A stretch of DNA of 64,000 nt from Lepraria neglecta (GCA_033220425.1 CM065646.1:1991501-2055500); one strand, 5' to 3'; counted from the stretch's first letter, positions 35,111-46,471 are shown. A program made the numbers and translations. Notes: generated by a model not told the origin, from the sequence alone.

Positions 35111-36418
35111 GTATACTATCCTCTCGGGCCATATAGATAGTCTTATTTAGCCTTACTAACAGTGGCTACTATTATATACCACGCCCTACAGGGTTCGCCT
35201 ACTTCGCATTACCATTAGAGGTCTCCCTACAACGTTGCCCTAGCCATCAACAACGCCATAGTGTTTCCACCCTACTAACCAAAGTACGCGGTATACTGTA
35301 TCTAGTTGCCGCTCCCAGCTGATGACTGCAGGGGAAGACTTGAACTTCCAGGAGGATAGACGTAGTAACCGATCGTACCCCAAGGGTGTCCTGTTTAAAA
35401 GCTAGCAGACTAACACGTCCACTGGTAGAGACCAGCTTCGGGCCACGTCGCCGACACGTGGTAGCCTTTAATCGGATGGTTTTTATAAGCCAATTCCCTT
35501 GTATCTATCGGGCGCGACCCGACGCGTTTCAGTGTAGATAGGCCTATTTCCTAGCTCTTCTAAATGGCTTGTTCCAGCTGGTGACTACGTGGATGGACTT
35601 GAACCATCAGAACGGTGTACACGCTCCTAGCCTCCAGCTAATGACTGCAAGGGGAGACTTGAACCCCCAAAGGTGTAGAACGCGTATAAATGCATCGGTC
35701 GCGAGCTTGTAACCCTCAGCTAATGACTGTGTAGGGAGACTTGAACTCTCAAGGGTATGAAACAGGCTTGCAGCGCCATCCGCCTCCTTCTCTTTCCTCT
35801 GGTACGCGTCAGCGATGGCGAGATGGGAATACTTAACGAGGCCTCCTCCCAGTCCACGAATGGTCTCCTTCCAAAGTTCTTCCTCGGGCTATAAGCTCTA
35901 GCAGGCAAGTGAAAGCTCGTTCGCAAAGGATCTACTCTAGTCCCAATGAAGTTTAGAATGCTTGGCACTACAAGTAAAGAGAAACGTTGCCGCTTTAGCT
36001 AGCCTGGAGGTGAGCAGGGGGTGACAGGACACCTTATTCAGGTAATATACAACCGCAAGCCACGATTTCCTCGCTGATTTTGAGCACAATGGCGAAGTTT
36101 GACGCTCTGAAGCTTTACAAGGTATGAAGTCTACTATAAGCTTGCCCTGCGCTTTTTCTTTGGATGTTAAAATTAGTCAATCTTTCCCAATTGGATAAGG
36201 TTCACAGAGGGCATCGGAGGGAGCCGAGGGAAGGACGCCATTGATCTTCCCCCAAACTCAGTCTGCAGCAACAGAGCACCTTTTTTTTCTCCTTGATTCA
36301 ATTTCCTGTTGCCTTAGCGAACCAGGATTCAAGGTCTATACACACGCACATCTTCTTGTCTTCGCTGGTTTTCATAATTTGGCGCGTATTTTATTTAGAA
36401 TCGGTCTTCATTAACTTT
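35111..36418. other. Boundary region upstream of the HET gene
   Basis: Base composition becomes normal here. Positions 35314-35760 carry tRNA-3'-half-like repeats (separate entry). The remainder up to the HET gene has no gene; the minus-strand frame 35720-35968 lacks support. A T-rich tract (CACCTTTTTTTTCTCC at about 36280) just before the HET reading frame may belong to its promoter or leader. Confidence 0.5.
35314..35760 (-). repeat. Four tRNA-3'-half-like units
   Basis: On the minus strand a motif resembling a tRNA T-arm plus 3' acceptor (for example GGGGGTTCAAGTCTCCCC followed by TTGCAGTCA) occurs four times, at about 35315-35352, 35574-35612, 35634-35672 and 35717-35754. Each is followed by AGCTG or AGCTGA. 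The T-stem bases differ between units but stay paired. No matching D-arm, anticodon arm or 5' acceptor is found, so they are not complete tRNA genes. Confidence 0.5.
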
Positions 36419-38443
36419 ATGTCGCAGCCGCTAGACACCAATCAAGAAGAAATCCGCTTGATCAGGATCTTCCCGCTTGGTCCAGGCCAACCTGACTCAA
36501 CGCAAGTAGAATGTCATTTGGATACATTCTCTTTGGCTAACACTACTTTCACGCCTGCGTACAAGAAATACTTGATCGACAAGGATCTGCCAGGAGCGTG
36601 GAACAATCCCCGTTCTATCTCAAGTCGACCGATTCAGGGGGACGAGCTCGGCGATTGGGTTCACATCGACCATCCTAGGGACAATGCTACAGCTTTTTTA
36701 CCAAAATTTCGCTATGAATGGGGAGACTTCATGGCTCTCAGCTACACATGGGGTGAGCCAACTAATGGCCGCGAGATTGTGGTCAATGGGCAGCCGGTTT
36801 CGGTTACCCAGAACCTTGAGGCCTGTCTCAGAGTCCTGCGAAGAAAAGATTATATCAAAGACGGATGGCAGATCTGGATTGACGCAATCTGCATCAATCA
36901 AAAGGACATCATCGAACGTGCCAACGAAGTCAAAAGAATGCGTGAAATCTACACAAAAGCGTGGACACCAATCATTTGGCTAGGAGAGGAAGCAGAGGGT
37001 AGTAAGACCGGCCTGAATCTTCTAATCACACTTGCCCTTGAGTACGCCTCGCGAGATGGCATCAATCGATTGACTAGAGCTCTCCATCAAAACTCCGAGC
37101 ATTTCGGAAGAGGTGCTTGGCGTGCCTTGAATGATATCGTGTGCTGCCAATACTGGGGAAGGCTTTGGATCATGCAAGAGGCTACTTTAGGGCGAGACTC
37201 TACTCCTGTGCTTTGCGGTGAAAAAACCCTCCCTTGGGTCTACTTCGCGGATGCCTTCAACATTATCATCAACACAGATGAGGTCATCAATACGTATATT
37301 GCCAATGAATTGAAGGATATGTCTCGCTCCCTCGATCTCATAATATGGCCGAATTTGAATGCCGTCAACGAGATCCGAATGTTTCAAAATCTACATGCAA
37401 ATCGCTCGCGACCGAATTTATATCGCCTGATTCTATTCAGTCGCGCTGCTCTATCCACGAATCCGCGTGATAAGGTTTACGGTCTCTTGGCTCTTATGGA
37501 TGAGTCATTGACCAGTCTCATCAAACCGGACTATTCGGACACAGTGGAGAATGTCTACCGTTCCTTTACACTTGATACAATCCGGGCAACTGAATCTCTT
37601 GATGCCTTGAGGCACTGTGAACTTGAAACGGACTCTGCGCCACCATCATGGGTACCAGACCTACTAGCCCAAAATGGCAAAGCTGCCTTGACAATTGAGG
37701 ACAATGCTTTTGCTGCCAGTGGATCCTCCCTTGCTTCGATCCAAACGTTCGCAGACCCGAGCATCATCTCTTGTAAAGGCATCATTATAGATCATTTGGA
37801 CGGTCTCGGTTGCCAGTGGACAGGTGGTTGGTCCACTGACACAGTAATCGCGAGCACAAGCCGCTCAAATCCATATGGTTCTTTTGGAGGCATACGTGAA
37901 GCCATCTGGAAATCAATGGTGGCATGCCATCGCCTTCCTAGCGAGCCTTTAGATGCCGATTACAGCTCGCTGCTAGCAACCCCAGCATTAGCAACCGTAA
38001 CGTTGCCAGAACAAAGTCCCGTCAAGGACGTTGTGGATAGCGGTGTCTTCGAGTACTGTGTACGCTTTCTCAAAGGGAACGCAGATCTTCATATCGGCGG
38101 CAGGCGCATGGAGGAATACTATTGGAATGACATAAATGCGGATGAGATTGATGCCGTGCATCTGAGAGATGCGTTGATGCAGAGAGATCGGATAAATTTA
38201 GGAAGGAGACTAGTCACCACTGGAAGAGGATATATTGGTATGGCACTGGAGAGTGTGGTCAGGGAAACTGATGTTGTGGCGGTGCTGCTGGGCTGCAGCA
38301 CACCCTTGATTCTCAGGTCAGCCCAGAGCTGCGACAACGGAGAAGTTCGTTGGAAAATTGTAGGCGAATGTTACCTGCACGGCACGATGAATGGAGAAGC
38401 AATGCAGTGGGGTGTAGAGATCCAGGATATAGTGCTATGTTAG
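36419..38443 (+). CDS. HET-domain (heterokaryon incompatibility) protein
   Basis: Predicted 674-residue intronless protein with a HET domain, the fungal module that triggers cell death or growth arrest after fusion of incompatible hyphae. The hallmarks are ALSYTWGEP at about residues 106-114, IWIDAICINQ at about 152-161 followed by ERANEVKRMREIY, and WGRLWIMQEA at about 245-254. The rest resembles the variable C-terminal part of this family. An upstream in-frame ATG at 36293 would add 42 hydrophobic residues; the ATG at 36419 (MSQPLDTN) is preferred because the added part looks like leader sequence. The gene lies directly next to the transposon nest, a common place for HET genes. Recognition partner unknown. 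Confidence 0.88.
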   Translation: MSQPLDTNQEEIRLIRIFPLGPGQPDSTQVECHLDTFSLANTTFTPAYKKYLIDKDLPGAWNNPRSISSRPIQGDELGDWVHIDHPRDNATAFLPKFRYEWGDFMALSYTWGEPTNGREIVVNGQPVSVTQNLEACLRVLRRKDYIKDGWQIWIDAICINQKDIIERANEVKRMREIYTKAWTPIIWLGEEAEGSKTGLNLLITLALEYASRDGINRLTRALHQNSEHFGRGAWRALNDIVCCQYWGRLWIMQEATLGRDSTPVLCGEKTLPWVYFADAFNIIINTDEVINTYIANELKDMSRSLDLIIWPNLNAVNEIRMFQNLHANRSRPNLYRLILFSRAALSTNPRDKVYGLLALMDESLTSLIKPDYSDTVENVYRSFTLDTIRATESLDALRHCELETDSAPPSWVPDLLAQNGKAALTIEDNAFAASGSSLASIQTFADPSIISCKGIIIDHLDGLGCQWTGGWSTDTVIASTSRSNPYGSFGGIREAIWKSMVACHRLPSEPLDADYSSLLATPALATVTLPEQSPVKDVVDSGVFEYCVRFLKGNADLHIGGRRMEEYYWNDINADEIDAVHLRDALMQRDRINLGRRLVTTGRGYIGMALESVVRETDVVAVLLGCSTPLILRSAQSCDNGEVRWKIVGECYLHGTMNGEAMQWGVEIQDIVLC

Positions 38444-39844
38444 TCGGGCCGGCTGTAATGGTTTGCTGAATATCGACGAATATGTTCACTCAACCTTCTA
38501 GGTCAGGCCCCGAAGAAGAGTGGAAGTCGACCTAGACGATGGGTTGTGTTATCCACCTCTTCTATCGAGTACGTCTCATCGACTCACCTTTTACCCAAAC
38601 CAGTTCCACGGAAAATATGGAAGTACCTGCCACTATCTCTAGCAATTTCACTCGTACTGCAAATTTAAACATGAAAAGTCCTGCTCAGCCCTGCTGGTTT
38701 TGTTGCTCGCCCGAAACCCAACAGTCGTGTTGGCGAGCGCGGCTGACTAGTGAATAAAATTCGACGCCCGATTTTGCTCATGCATCAGTCCTCTTTACCA
38801 AGACACTGTTTTTCATCTATATCCAAAGGAGTTATAGAAGCCTATCGTTGAAGCATTTGATCAAGCTATAGTTAACATATCTGTAATATCACCTTCGCTC
38901 GCACGACGCTCACCCGTGTCGCCCGACGGTAGGGCGGCGCTCACCCTAGGCCCAGAGAGGGGTAAGGTCGGGGTACATTTCCATTTGCTTGGCTACACTG
39001 TTTCTCCTGCAGCCGAATGCGGATGCTGTCGTTCGCCCTGTTTGATAGCGTCCTGGCGGAGAGAGGACTGCAAAGTCCACAATGCCTAATCACGGCTCTC
39101 AGGCGGAGGATTCGAAGATGCGAGCCCAGTGCCCTTTTAAAACCATCTCTCTCTTCTCCTCTTCTACTTTCTCCTGCCAAACAGCAAGCTATCCCTCCTT
39201 CACCTGTCCACCATCTCAGTAACCTTATCCAATATGCCACATCAAATATACTCCTCCGGTCTATCCCAAGAACACAAACGCTACTTTGGTCATACTTCGA
39301 CCCGGAATCAATCATCACGTTCACTCTATAGTTCAGAAAGCCAGCGAAAGCATGCTTTGGCTCCTTTCAGGCCGTTTGACAGAACTACTCCGCCTTAAAG
39401 CCCGGTGAGCAAATTAAACGATAGATATTCTAGTACACCGAGATATACGTCGAGGCTTTCGACGAGCAAAGAAGTAACTACGTTGGAGAAAATATAGGGA
39501 TCCTTGTTCGATGAAGATGGTCAATCTATAGCCAGGCTTGGTCAACTCTTGCGAGGATTGGCAATGCACATTGTAGTTCTAGGTTCTTGAGGATTACTTG
39601 ATGAGCTATGGCTGATGGTACACCGTAGATCGAGGAATTCGATGTTGCAATGTGGCAATAGGCTGGGAAGGATATCTAGCTAATGGGGGCCCCCAGGGCC
39701 CCATATATGGCCAAAACAGACAAAGAACGGCTAGCAACAGGCTTCTGGAATCGTATAGAAAGCAATCAAGCAACGGATTGCAACACTCCCCTCGATACTA
39801 GAAACATAGACCCAAAACATTTGTCGGCGTCCGAGAGGTCGTTG

Positions 39845-40062
39845 ATAGTCCTGAGAATCCATATCTCCCCTGTAGCCGGACCAAAATGCTCCCAGTAGTA
39901 ACAGACTGATGAGCGGTGCCTAAAAAGCTGTGTAAGGCTTGAGTAGTCGTCGTAGGCCTGAGAATCCATGTGTATCCCCTGTATCCGGACCGAAATACTC
40001 TCAGTAGTAATTGACTGAGGAGCCGTGCCTATAAAACTGTGTAGGGCTTGAGTTACTATTGA
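39845..40062. repeat. Tandem duplication, unit about 108 bp
   Basis: The sequence CCTGAGAATCCATAT...GGCTTGAGTAGTC beginning near 39850 is repeated with about 15 percent changes beginning near 39957. Both units contain the TGTGTA(A/G)GGCTTGAG segment. No function is evident. Confidence 0.75.
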
Positions 40063-40167
40063 CCGTACATACAAAAAGTCGAAAACTCGGGCAAGTCTGC
40101 CGAGCACCGCCGTTGCAGCCAATGAGAATGGCCCTATATTCTGCATTCCCTCTTTCGGCTAGCGCCT

Positions 40168-40508
40168 TCAACCACCAAAAGTTGAATACGCTGCGCACTT
40201 CTTCGCAGTAATGCCCTGAGCCACATACGTTATATGATATCGAGATGATTTCATAAGTTTTGGAGTCAATCATTAGCTTGCTTGCGCATCAAGAATTTTT
40301 AGAATCGGCCCATTTGCGCAATAATTATGAAGCGTTTTCGCCATGTTTTGCGAGCTCGGTGGCAAATGCCAAGCATTGAGCTTGGCGACCCGGACCTTGG
40401 AACATCAAAAGTTGAATACGCACCGCAACTTCTTCGCAGCGATACCTCGCGCCATATACATTATATAATATCGAGATAATTTCATAAGTTCTGGAACCAA
40501 GCATGCGC
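40168..40508. repeat. Direct duplication of a roughly 105-bp unit, spaced by about 230 bp
   Basis: AAAAGTTGAATACGC...TTTCATAAGTT near 40177-40262 recurs near 40409-40493 with scattered, mostly C-to-T/G-to-A, differences. Each copy ends at a GCAT/AGC(A)T-rich segment. Likely two remnants of one repeat family. Confidence 0.7.
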
Positions 40509-40660
40509 TTTCCAACGCGGTTCGAATTTTAAAATTTGGCTAAGATTTAGCTAAGGAAAGCTCAAAAAACATGTTTTTGCCTGCGGAGTAACCTAAAGCT
40601 ACCCCCGCAGCCGCCAATCATATACTAAATCCTTAATAACTTTTAATACATTAGGGTTAG

Positions 40661-41545
40661 TGTTGAATTATAAGCTTGTCTATAGCTTTATATAATGGCA
40701 ACGGTTTTGGTATATATGAGAGCTGGCTACGTAGACAGCTCTAGGATGCAGAAATAATCTTTGAAGCTTTGTATAGTTCAGATGGTTCCAGGATACTCGT
40801 CGCCATATCGCCATCTGCGAATAGGCAATCCGGTGCCATCTCGCCATGTGTCGAATAGGCAACCTGCCGCCATATCGTCATCTGCGAATAGGTAACCTGA
40901 CCGCCATATCGCCATGTGCCATATCGCCATGTGCGGATAGGCAATCCGCCGCCATATCGCCATGTGCATCATAGGCAGTGTATGCCATATCGCCATCTGC
41001 GAATGAGCCATCCGGTGCCATCTCACCATCTGTCGAATGAGCAATCCGGTGCCATATCGCCATGTGTCGAATAGGCAATCCATCGCCATATCGCCATGTG
41101 CGGATAGGCAATCCGCCGCCATATCGCCATGTGCGTCATAGGCAGTGTATGCCATATCGCCATCTGCGAATGAGCAATCCGCCGCCATATCGCCATGACC
41201 AGAATGGGCAATCATGTAGACCGTGCGGTACGCCTGTCTCATGCCTCATGCGATACGCCTTGTATCATGTTTTATGCGATACGCTTGTTTCATGCTTTTC
41301 ATGCGGAAAGCTTATTCTATGTAAAGGCTTGGCTCTGGGGCATATATAGAAGGCTCTACACCTAGGAGAGCTTACTAAGTTAAATATTAATCTTCAGGGT
41401 ATTTCAATGAATCGATATTGGATATCCTACTATTTACTTCGCTCTGATGTATCGGTTCTTAGTATCCTTATCCACCTGTTACCTTTCTAGCTCTGCTCAG
41501 TCAGTATACCCTAAGGTGGCCTGCGTTTTTGAAATCTTTCCAACA
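40661..41545 (-). mobile_element. M1 solo-LTR-like element
   Basis: 885 bp from TGTTGAATTATAAGC to CTTTCCAACA, reverse orientation, nearly colinear with 33462-34338 except for the number and order of minisatellite units. No clear duplication at the flanks. Long minus-strand frames 40778-41242, 40878-41111 and others read through the minisatellite and are rejected as genes. Confidence 0.82.
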
Positions 41546-42584
41546 TCAACAACTATTTATACCGATACGCGACCAAGACGCGCAGGCTTCATGTATCTAT
41601 CTTCTCTCCTTAGATATGTTCTCCTAGTCATACTTCAACCCTATCGACTCGACAGATACAAGGCGTATCGGCGTATCGCATGAAAACAGGCTCATTGCAA
41701 AAGTGCATGCAAACCCCTTCAACTCATCATTCTCGCCTCTCAGGACTGTCTGAACAGCCAGCTCTCATATGTGCCCGCACTTTGTCACCATATAAAGCTA
41801 TATGTAAGCTTATAATTCAACAGTCTATGAAACAGTCTTGTCGCATAAACAGACCTTTCGCAATATCGACTCGGACCCCATAGCGCTATCTTGCGCATGT
41901 TAGTGGATCAGTCACTCCCGAGGATATCCCGGGGGCTTCCGGTGGCAAAAGTGCCTCGGAGCCATCCGAGATCGTTGCTACCATGTAAAGCAGCTACGAA
42001 CTCGCGTTGAATGAAAGGGGCGTCAGGCTTTAAACTTATTGAAGTTTCTTTGGTCCTCTGCATGACGATGCCTGCTAGTTATAACGTACGTATGGACGAA
42101 TATTTGAGAGTGCTCTGAAGCACCGAATTTGGGAGGAAAGTTGAAGTACGGGACTCGGCAAAGTCGTGGGAACTAGCGGCGCTTTTTGACAAAGCGAGGC
42201 CATCCTAGTCATGCAAGCTCCCTTTTCTCTTCCAAAGTATATCAGAAGGCCTGTATTAGAGCCAGGCAGTATAGTACAGTGCGAGACAAGTTCTTACGGT
42301 GGTGCATTATACATTTAGCTGTTGCATATATATAAGGTAATCAACAAGATGCACAAAGGACGCGTGTTTGAAGCTAAGAGCGAAAGTGCCACATTAAAAT
42401 ATTCATATCAATATCCAAAAAGATACTCAGAACGGCGCAACCAAGGCCGAGACACCCTCGTTTTCTAACCAATTTTCCAACGCCACGTCCTTGCCTCCGT
42501 CGCTATGCTTGATATCAAAAGACAACGCTAAGAATCAAAAAGGGTCAACGTAGCGATAAACAAACATTACTACTGCGCAGGACT
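41546..42584. other. Intergenic region with M2 fragments, downstream of the rhomboid gene
   Basis: Positions 41655-41821 match the right half of M2 (single tandem unit to ATAATTCAACA). Positions 41940-42000 show weaker similarity to the same segment (GGAGCCATCCGAGA). Positions 42300-42584 would hold the 3' UTR of the minus-strand rhomboid gene. Nothing else is recognised. Confidence 0.5.
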
Positions 42585-44219
42585 TCACAACATGTCCTTT
42601 AGGTTGACGGGTAGTGGCATAGAGAAAATGTCGCGCTTGCTGGTGTTGTTCTGCGTTGTCGTCGTCAATTGCCCGATATCGCACCAATGATTGATGTTCT
42701 GAGACAGTCCGTTAGCATGACTCAAAAGGATGAACGGAGAGTTGAAACTTACTATGCAGCTCAGATATTTGCACCATGAGCATGTCGTAGGATTAGCCTT
42801 GTAGAAGTTCTTGAGCAACACCACGAAGACGATGAACACGCCTATCAGTGCAGCCACTCGGACCAACCACCACGCCCACCAGAGAGGTTTGCGACCTTTG
42901 AAGAAAGCGCCCGGCTCCTTGGCGAATGCCCTAATTCCGCCTTCAGCAGCTCTCTCCCTGGCTGCTGTGACGGAAGCATAAGGTGGTAGATCGGCGCCCA
43001 CTCGTGCGCGTAGCACGTCAGGTGAGTGCAAGATGCAGATACCCAGTACCAACCCCATGAGGAATCCGCCTATGTGCGAGAAGTTGTCCAGTCCAGGTAG
43101 AAGGCCCAGCACAAATGATATGACGATGTCGAACACTAGCCAAGCAAGGTCTACCCAGGGCGATCGACGTTCTCCCCAGTGATAAAACAGATCCAGGAGC
43201 ATGAGTGCTATAACGCCGAAAAGTGAACCTGAGGCGCCAGTGGACGCAATACCTTCTGCAGCAAAGTTCCCACCCAAGACAAAGCCGAAGATCCCACTGC
43301 TGATATATACCAAAAAGAATCGTATTGGGCCAATTTCTAGTTCCATTTCCGTCCCAAGCATGACTTGTAGTAGCATATTGAATGCTATATGAATGAAGCC
43401 TGCATGCAAGAATATGGGGACAATGAAGCGGAACCATTGGTGTGGTGGAGACGTGTCTGTGTATGGTTTGTCACCGAATCCACACAGTTGATTGATCTTG
43501 CACTGATTGGAAGGATTGCTTAAGTCGGTGGTTGTGGTGTTCGGACATGGCCATTGGATGGCGTCGTTTAGGCCTTGAGAGGTTTTGCGCATACATGGGA
43601 TATACCGAGCACCCATGTTGATAAGGACGTAGGGAGAGGGGCCAATCATGGGATTGAATGCGGGGTGAATCTCTATGGGCGTCTTGGTGAGGACACCTAG
43701 ATACGTTAGCTCGATGACTAGACTGCCGGATGTGGTATGCTCACCATTCTTGGCTAGTTCAGCAATAAAGACGATCACCTGTATCAAGGTGAAAGTATAG
43801 ACCACCCAGGGTTGCTTCCTCCTGAAGAACCCTTGCTTCCGCCTTGGCGAGCTAGGATATTGTGATCGTCTATCTATGATGGTTGGGTCGTTAGGCAGAG
43901 GATCATGCATCACGGTATCTGAGTCGCCTTTACTTGGGTGCTGGCGTAGTGGAATGTTGTCTGAGTATGGGTTTTGTTCATATTCTCGTCCTCCTCCGCC
44001 GGAAGCATAGTATGGAGACGGTATGTCTTGGTGGTTCTGCTCAGCGTAAGGATGGTAGCTTGTATCCTCAAATGATGATGACATGTACGAGGGAGATGGT
44101 TGCGTGTGGTGCCGGTTGTACGCGGAATAGGGATCTGGTGGAAGGGGCTTCGGGGAAGTGAGATTGGAGTGTAGGCCGGTGCGACTGGGAGACGGGTTGT
44201 AGTAATCGTTGGATGCCAT
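42585..44219 (-). CDS. Rhomboid-family intramembrane serine protease
   Basis: Two exons, complement of 42585-42698 and 42753-44219, give 526 residues. Residues 1-135 are a cytosolic Pro/Ser/Tyr-rich tail. Membrane segments then follow with the rhomboid signature HxxxxHxxxN (H272, H277, N281), the catalytic serine in GASG (S330) and the catalytic histidine in FSHIGG (H382), so the protease should be active. It would cleave single-pass proteins inside the membrane of the secretory pathway. The long N-terminal tail and lack of a mitochondrial presequence argue against Pcp1. The 54-nt intron (GTAAGT...GCTAAC...TCAG) is a multiple of three, so retention would add 18 residues without a stop. The gene is divergent from the DHHC gene. 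Substrate unknown. Confidence 0.92.
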   Translation of the reverse strand: MASNDYYNPSPSRTGLHSNLTSPKPLPPDPYSAYNRHHTQPSPSYMSSSFEDTSYHPYAEQNHQDIPSPYYASGGGGREYEQNPYSDNIPLRQHPSKGDSDTVMHDPLPNDPTIIDRRSQYPSSPRRKQGFFRRKQPWVVYTFTLIQVIVFIAELAKNGEHTTSGSLVIELTYLGVLTKTPIEIHPAFNPMIGPSPYVLINMGARYIPCMRKTSQGLNDAIQWPCPNTTTTDLSNPSNQCKINQLCGFGDKPYTDTSPPHQWFRFIVPIFLHAGFIHIAFNMLLQVMLGTEMELEIGPIRFFLVYISSGIFGFVLGGNFAAEGIASTGASGSLFGVIALMLLDLFYHWGERRSPWVDLAWLVFDIVISFVLGLLPGLDNFSHIGGFLMGLVLGICILHSPDVLRARVGADLPPYASVTAARERAAEGGIRAFAKEPGAFFKGRKPLWWAWWLVRVAALIGVFIVFVVLLKNFYKANPTTCSWCKYLSCIVSFNSPFILLSHANGLSQNINHWCDIGQLTTTTQNNTSKRDIFSMPLPVNLKDML

Positions 44220-44790
44220 GATGGGCAGACTCGTGAAGATAGGTGAGGCACTTTGAAGAACAGAGAGCGTCGGTCTGTGAGTTCAATTACGCAAGGCTAG
44301 ATATGCGGAGCAAGCGTGGTCGAGCTTGGCCTGATTCCAAGAAAAGAGTGAAGGAACAAAGCCTTGCTGACGCAATGGGAAGTACAACGCGCAGCAGAAA
44401 AGAGTGCTAGTACTATATCCATGAAGGAAGAATACGAATATGAAAGAAGGCTGTCCTCTTGGCGATTAGCGGATCAATAGAGCATGTTTCCGTAAATAGA
44501 GTGTCGTAAGCAGGATTCAGTAAAGTGTCTCCTGCCGAGACGCCAAGACCGAAAGAAAGCTGAATGACGCAGCAAGAGGCTTAGCTTCAAAGGGCTGATT
44601 TCCAGCATCGACTCACGGAGATGTTTACTCTACTGTCTCTTTTCTATACTCTCATTTTTATTATCTCTTCGACAGTCTCTCCATTTACTGCGCGCCACTC
44701 CCAGTAATATCTTGGACCCTCGGTCGTGACGCAGCTGTAACGCCCCTAAACATGGATGCCTTGCATTCACTTCAAACCTAAGCTGAGAGG
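44220..44790. promoter_or_regulatory. Divergent promoter region, rhomboid and PFA3 genes
   Basis: 571 bp between the two start codons. It must contain both promoters. No TATA box or known operator is obvious. Open frames here (such as 44630-44836 minus) are not supported. Confidence 0.6.
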
Positions 44791-46471
44791 ATGACGGCTC
44801 TCGCATCGTCATCTTCGCCTTCGTCTTCACCTTCACCTATGAAACGACGACCAAAGAACTTCGCGAAGAAATGCGAGCGTGCTTGCTGCCAGACTGTCAC
44901 CTACTTCCCCCTCGTGTTCGTCTACGGCTTGAGTACTTGGGCAATATGGGTTGAAGCAGGAATAGGGTTCGCCCAGAACTCGAAAGGATGGACTCGTATG
45001 ATCCATTTGCTGTGGTCGCCTGTATGTATGAAGCTAATGCTGGCTTGCAGACGTATTCACCTCCTTCCTGGGCATCATCCTTTACCTTCTCCTAAACTGG
45101 TGCTATACCACCGCTGTCTTTACCGACCCAGGATCTCCTCTCATATCCACGGCCCACTCTGGCTACTCGCACCTTCCTACCCACGAACCTCCTTCACATC
45201 GAGATGCTCCCTCGTTCACCGTCAAATCTACAGGAGAGAGCAGATTTTGCAAGAAATGCAAAGCTCGCAAGCCGGACCGTGCTCATCACTGCTCGACATG
45301 TAGGAGATGTGTCCTGAAAATGGACCACCACTGTCCTTGGCTGGCTACATGTGTTGGATTGAAAAATTACAAGGCGTTTCTTCTGTTCCTGATATACACG
45401 TCGATCTATTGTTGGCTGTGCTTTGGCGTCACGTCGACTTGGCTTTGGAGCGAGGTCTTGAGCGACACAGGGTATACCGATAGCTTTATGCCAATAAACT
45501 ACGTCCTGCTCTGTGTCATCGCTGGGATCATTGGGCTGGTGTTGACCGGTTTTACTGCATGGCATATTAGTCTGGCATACAGGGGTCAAACGACCATCGA
45601 GTGCTTGGAGAAGACAAGATACTTGAGTCCGTTGAGGAAGACCATGCAAGGGAAGAAGTTTGGACATGCGAACGGCAACGTTGGGCAGAGCTACGGACAA
45701 CAGCTAGCAGAGATCCACGCAAATGCGTTACCTGGCGTCACGAGGCCAGAGGAGGGGGAAGCGATGCTTGCGAATGATGATCTCGAGGACAGCCGGAGGT
45801 CAAACGCAAAGCAGTCGCTGCGGAGGGATTACAACGAAAGAGAACGGTCGAGGGAACGCGAAAGATATGAAGACTACCTTGACGAGCAGGACTCAGACAA
45901 GCTGCCGAACGCCTTCGACCTGGGATGGAGACGAAACTTACTTCATCTGTTCGGCGAGAAGGCCTTGCTACGGTTTCTGCCAATATGCAATACGTCAGGC
46001 GATGGATGGCATTGGGAACCAAATCCTAAATGGGTGGAGGCTAGGGAAGCAATACGCAGGGAACGAGGGAGCCAATGGCAAGAGGAGGAAGACAGAGGAA
46101 GGAATGGCTACGGACGCTCTGATCATGGGCAACAAGGGTACCCGCAAAGATGGCCTGGAAGAGGCGACTCGGAACGACACTACTTGACGACTTCGAATGG
46201 TGTGATCGCTGTACCAGGATCTGGGACGAGATCGCCTAATAAGGCCGATCTTATTCTTGGAAGAACGGACGAGTACTTTGACCGGGACTTCGATGATGGA
46301 AGCCCTTCGAGCACGATGTCAATGAAGACACTGAGACGTCGAGGGAGCTTCAGTGGCAGCGATGACGACGACGATAATTACGATGTCAGTAGCGATGAGG
46401 AAAGGATGCCACCTAGGGGATCTCCTAGCGGGCACCAAAGAGTTGAGAGTGGGGGTCAGAAGCAGGATTGA
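44791..46471 (+). CDS. PFA3: DHHC-type protein S-palmitoyltransferase, Pfa3-like
   Basis: Exons 44791-44995 and 45051-46471 give 541 residues. The 55-nt intron (GTATGA...GCTAAT...TTGCAG) restores the frame as GWTHVFTSFLG. The enzyme transfers palmitate from palmitoyl-CoA to cysteines of target proteins; Pfa3 modifies Vac8 on the vacuole. The N-terminal [19 protein letters not shown] fits fungal Pfa3. Two membrane segments precede the cysteine-rich domain ([21 protein letters not shown], then DHHC at about residues 160-163, then [13 protein letters not shown]), and two follow it. The long charged C-terminal tail (about residues 250-541) is acidic near the end. All catalytic residues are present. 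Assignment to Pfa3 rather than another DHHC enzyme is inferred. Confidence 0.9.

Larger units (their letters stand above)
38444..40660. other. Intergenic region with old duplications
   Basis: About 2.2 kb without a supported gene. It contains two tandem or near-tandem duplications (separate entries) and a GC palindrome GGGGGCCCCCAGGGCCCC at about 39684. Open frames at 38941-39324, 39017-39331, 39766-40146 and 40001-40273 overlap in opposite directions and match nothing recognisable. Confidence 0.5.

Noticed and set aside
35314-35760. Possible complete tRNA genes
   Set aside because: Only T-arm and 3' acceptor-like parts are present; no 5' acceptor partner, D-arm or anticodon arm could be found.
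36293-36418. N-terminal 42-residue extension of the HET protein
   Set aside because: In frame, but hydrophobic and unlike HET proteins; the ATG at 36419 gives a family-like start.
38941-39331. Opposed frames of 127 and 104 codons downstream of the HET gene
   Set aside because: They are mirror images of the same sequence on opposite strands and match no family.
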